The position numbers and the translations under genes were made by a program. Shown here in pieces: positions 62,801 through 64,000 of a stretch of 64,000 bases of DNA. The notes under the pieces are model-generated. The model was not told the origin of the DNA, did no database searches, and saw nothing but the letters and a program-made list of their open reading frames with translations. Each line of letters starts with the position of its first letter. The first letter of the stretch is position 1. The DNA comes from Alligator mississippiensis (taxonomy: Eukaryota > Chordata > Crocodylia > Alligatoridae): NCBI RefSeq assembly GCF_030867095.1, contig NC_081831.1, positions 68,772,716-68,836,715 on the forward strand. The letters are read 5' to 3'.

Positions 62801-64000
62801 TATGTCCTTAGACCAACACATCTACAACCTACACCCCTTTGAACTAAATACATCTCAAACCAAAGTTCCCTGTCTCCATTATTAGACTACCAATCCCATA
62901 AATTGGTTGGCATAGTGGTGGTGGCAGATTCCTTTAGAGGATAGATGGTGTATGTTGGAAGAAGGGGTCTTCTGCTGGCTTTACTACATCACCTCCCAAA
63001 ATGACAAAAGCTGTGATGGCAGAAGCCCCCTTCTCTTGGCCCAGGCAAATCCAGATGGATGGTCCTGTTGGCATAACAATGTTTGTTGAAGGGTATGATC
63101 TTTTTTCTGGAAAAACTTTGTAGCGCAGACCAGACCCTAGCTTCTGTGGGCCTCATATTGGCATTCTTATTTGCCTATCTGTTTGTCTTCTCCTGGCTTG
63201 TTCCACAAGAAAAAAAACCATTCCCTTTGGCTGCTTTGGGAAAGATTTATGCTTGTTTTAAAATTTGTGATGAAATCCATTTATAAAGTAGTAACACAGC
63301 AAGCCAGGAGCAAAACATCACAGTTTCAGCAAGGCCGGCAGAAATGGCCAACACATTTCTGGACCATCCCCTCACTACAGTCACTAGTTCAGGTGAGCTA
63401 GTGAGTGGTTTCTTAAGGCTCCTGGGTTACATTGCAGATGTCTAAATTCTAGTTTGCTATTTGTATTCACTATTCTACTGGAGTTACTCATTGGTACATA
63501 CCAAACATGCTAACAGGTTTTTCTGGTAGTCTTTCAGCTGAATGCCACAACAGAAGGCATCAAGGTATCTCTCTCCACTCCTTTCCAGTTCTCTCCAGAA
63601 TAAACGAATGGGGAAAAGATTAAAATACCAAAAGCACTGGAATAGGTTAAAAGGGACCATGTCAGCAAGGTCTTCTGCCTTCTTCCAGGTTAATGAGGGA
63701 GAGGACTCCTGCATTGCTGCTGCTGAAGCTCAGGTACCAGCAGCAGGCTGACCAGACCACCAAGAAGCTCAGTGTGGGTTATTTGCCATGCCAAGACACT
63801 GTAACTGCAGCACACACATCTGCTAGAAATGCCACTGCCCTTTCTAATGAACTGTTATTGCTACGGTTGTATTTCACCACCCTCATCCCATTCTGATCTT
63901 GCACTGGCCCTTCGTGGCCATGGACCTCATTCTGACTTACTTCCTTTCCAGCTCTTAAATCATTGCTGCATCTGTCCCTTGGAAATGTCAGGAGACAGAC

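Larger units (their letters stand above)
51837..64000 (-). other. Presumed GAB3 intron 2 (partial)
   Basis: No match to the PH-domain exons (KRWFVLR..., FYLVA...EQEM.VWV) was found on the minus strand here, so this is read as intron up to the window edge. It holds a CR1 tail at 54180-54286, repeats at 61839-62330 and 62584-62800, and one unexplained exon-like block at 56484-56620. Open frames otherwise are short. Confidence 0.5.

Noticed and set aside
1..64000. CRISPR arrays, prokaryotic operons, phage or plasmid systems
   Set aside because: Introns, CpG island and CR1 elements show a vertebrate genome; no regularly spaced repeats with unique spacers were seen.

Overview
The window is eukaryotic, and most likely comes from a non-avian sauropsid, probably a crocodilian and less likely a turtle. 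The evidence is a spliced vertebrate gene with GT-AG introns, several CR1 LINE copies of the croc/turtle/bird type, many palindromic MITE-like repeats, roughly 40% GC outside one CpG island, and long AT-rich introns and intergenic DNA. Species is inferred from repeat style only.

Two protein-coding genes can be supported, both on the minus strand. (1) GAB3, an adaptor of the GRB2-associated binding family. Eight consecutive coding exons run from 51836 down to the stop codon at 36800, all with consensus splice sites and phases that join without a break. They give about 471 residues covering everything C-terminal of the PH domain: GRB2-SH3-binding proline motifs, YxxM motifs for PI3-kinase p85, and two C-terminal tyrosines of the SHP2-binding type. 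The PH-domain exons were not found and presumably lie beyond 64000. (2) The first coding exon (8688-8559) of a PICALM/AP180-type clathrin-assembly protein (ANTH domain), inside a CpG island at about 8.1-9.1 kb. Its first intron runs off the left edge of the window. The protein sequence mixes PICALM-like and SNAP91-like residues, and its neighbour is GAB3. This suggests a third member of the PICALM/SNAP91 family rather than PICALM or SNAP91 itself.

Layout, left to right: 1-8558, intron 1 of the clathrin-assembly gene, with a 200-bp foldback near its distal end; 8.1-9.1 kb, CpG-island promoter with YY1, CLEAR/E-box and GC-box motifs; 9.1-9.8 kb, repeat-derived DNA including a Tigger/mariner-like end; 9.85-12.1 kb, a frame-broken CR1 LINE; 12.1-36.3 kb, intergenic DNA with MITEs, a CR1 3' end, a roughly 40-bp minisatellite and a large GC-rich foldback; 36.3-51.8 kb, GAB3 exons 10 to 3 with intronic repeats (a tandem duplication of about 430-bp period split by a long TA microsatellite, CR1 fragments, a MITE); 51.8-64 kb, presumed GAB3 intron 2 with scattered repeats.

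The two genes are arranged head to tail, GAB3 upstream, with about 27 kb between them. I found no bacterial-type system, CRISPR array, viral gene or tRNA/rRNA gene. The observations most worth following are the extra PICALM-family gene next to GAB3, two NAGNAG acceptors in GAB3, and the set of palindromic foldback elements, one with a perfect 42-bp palindrome.
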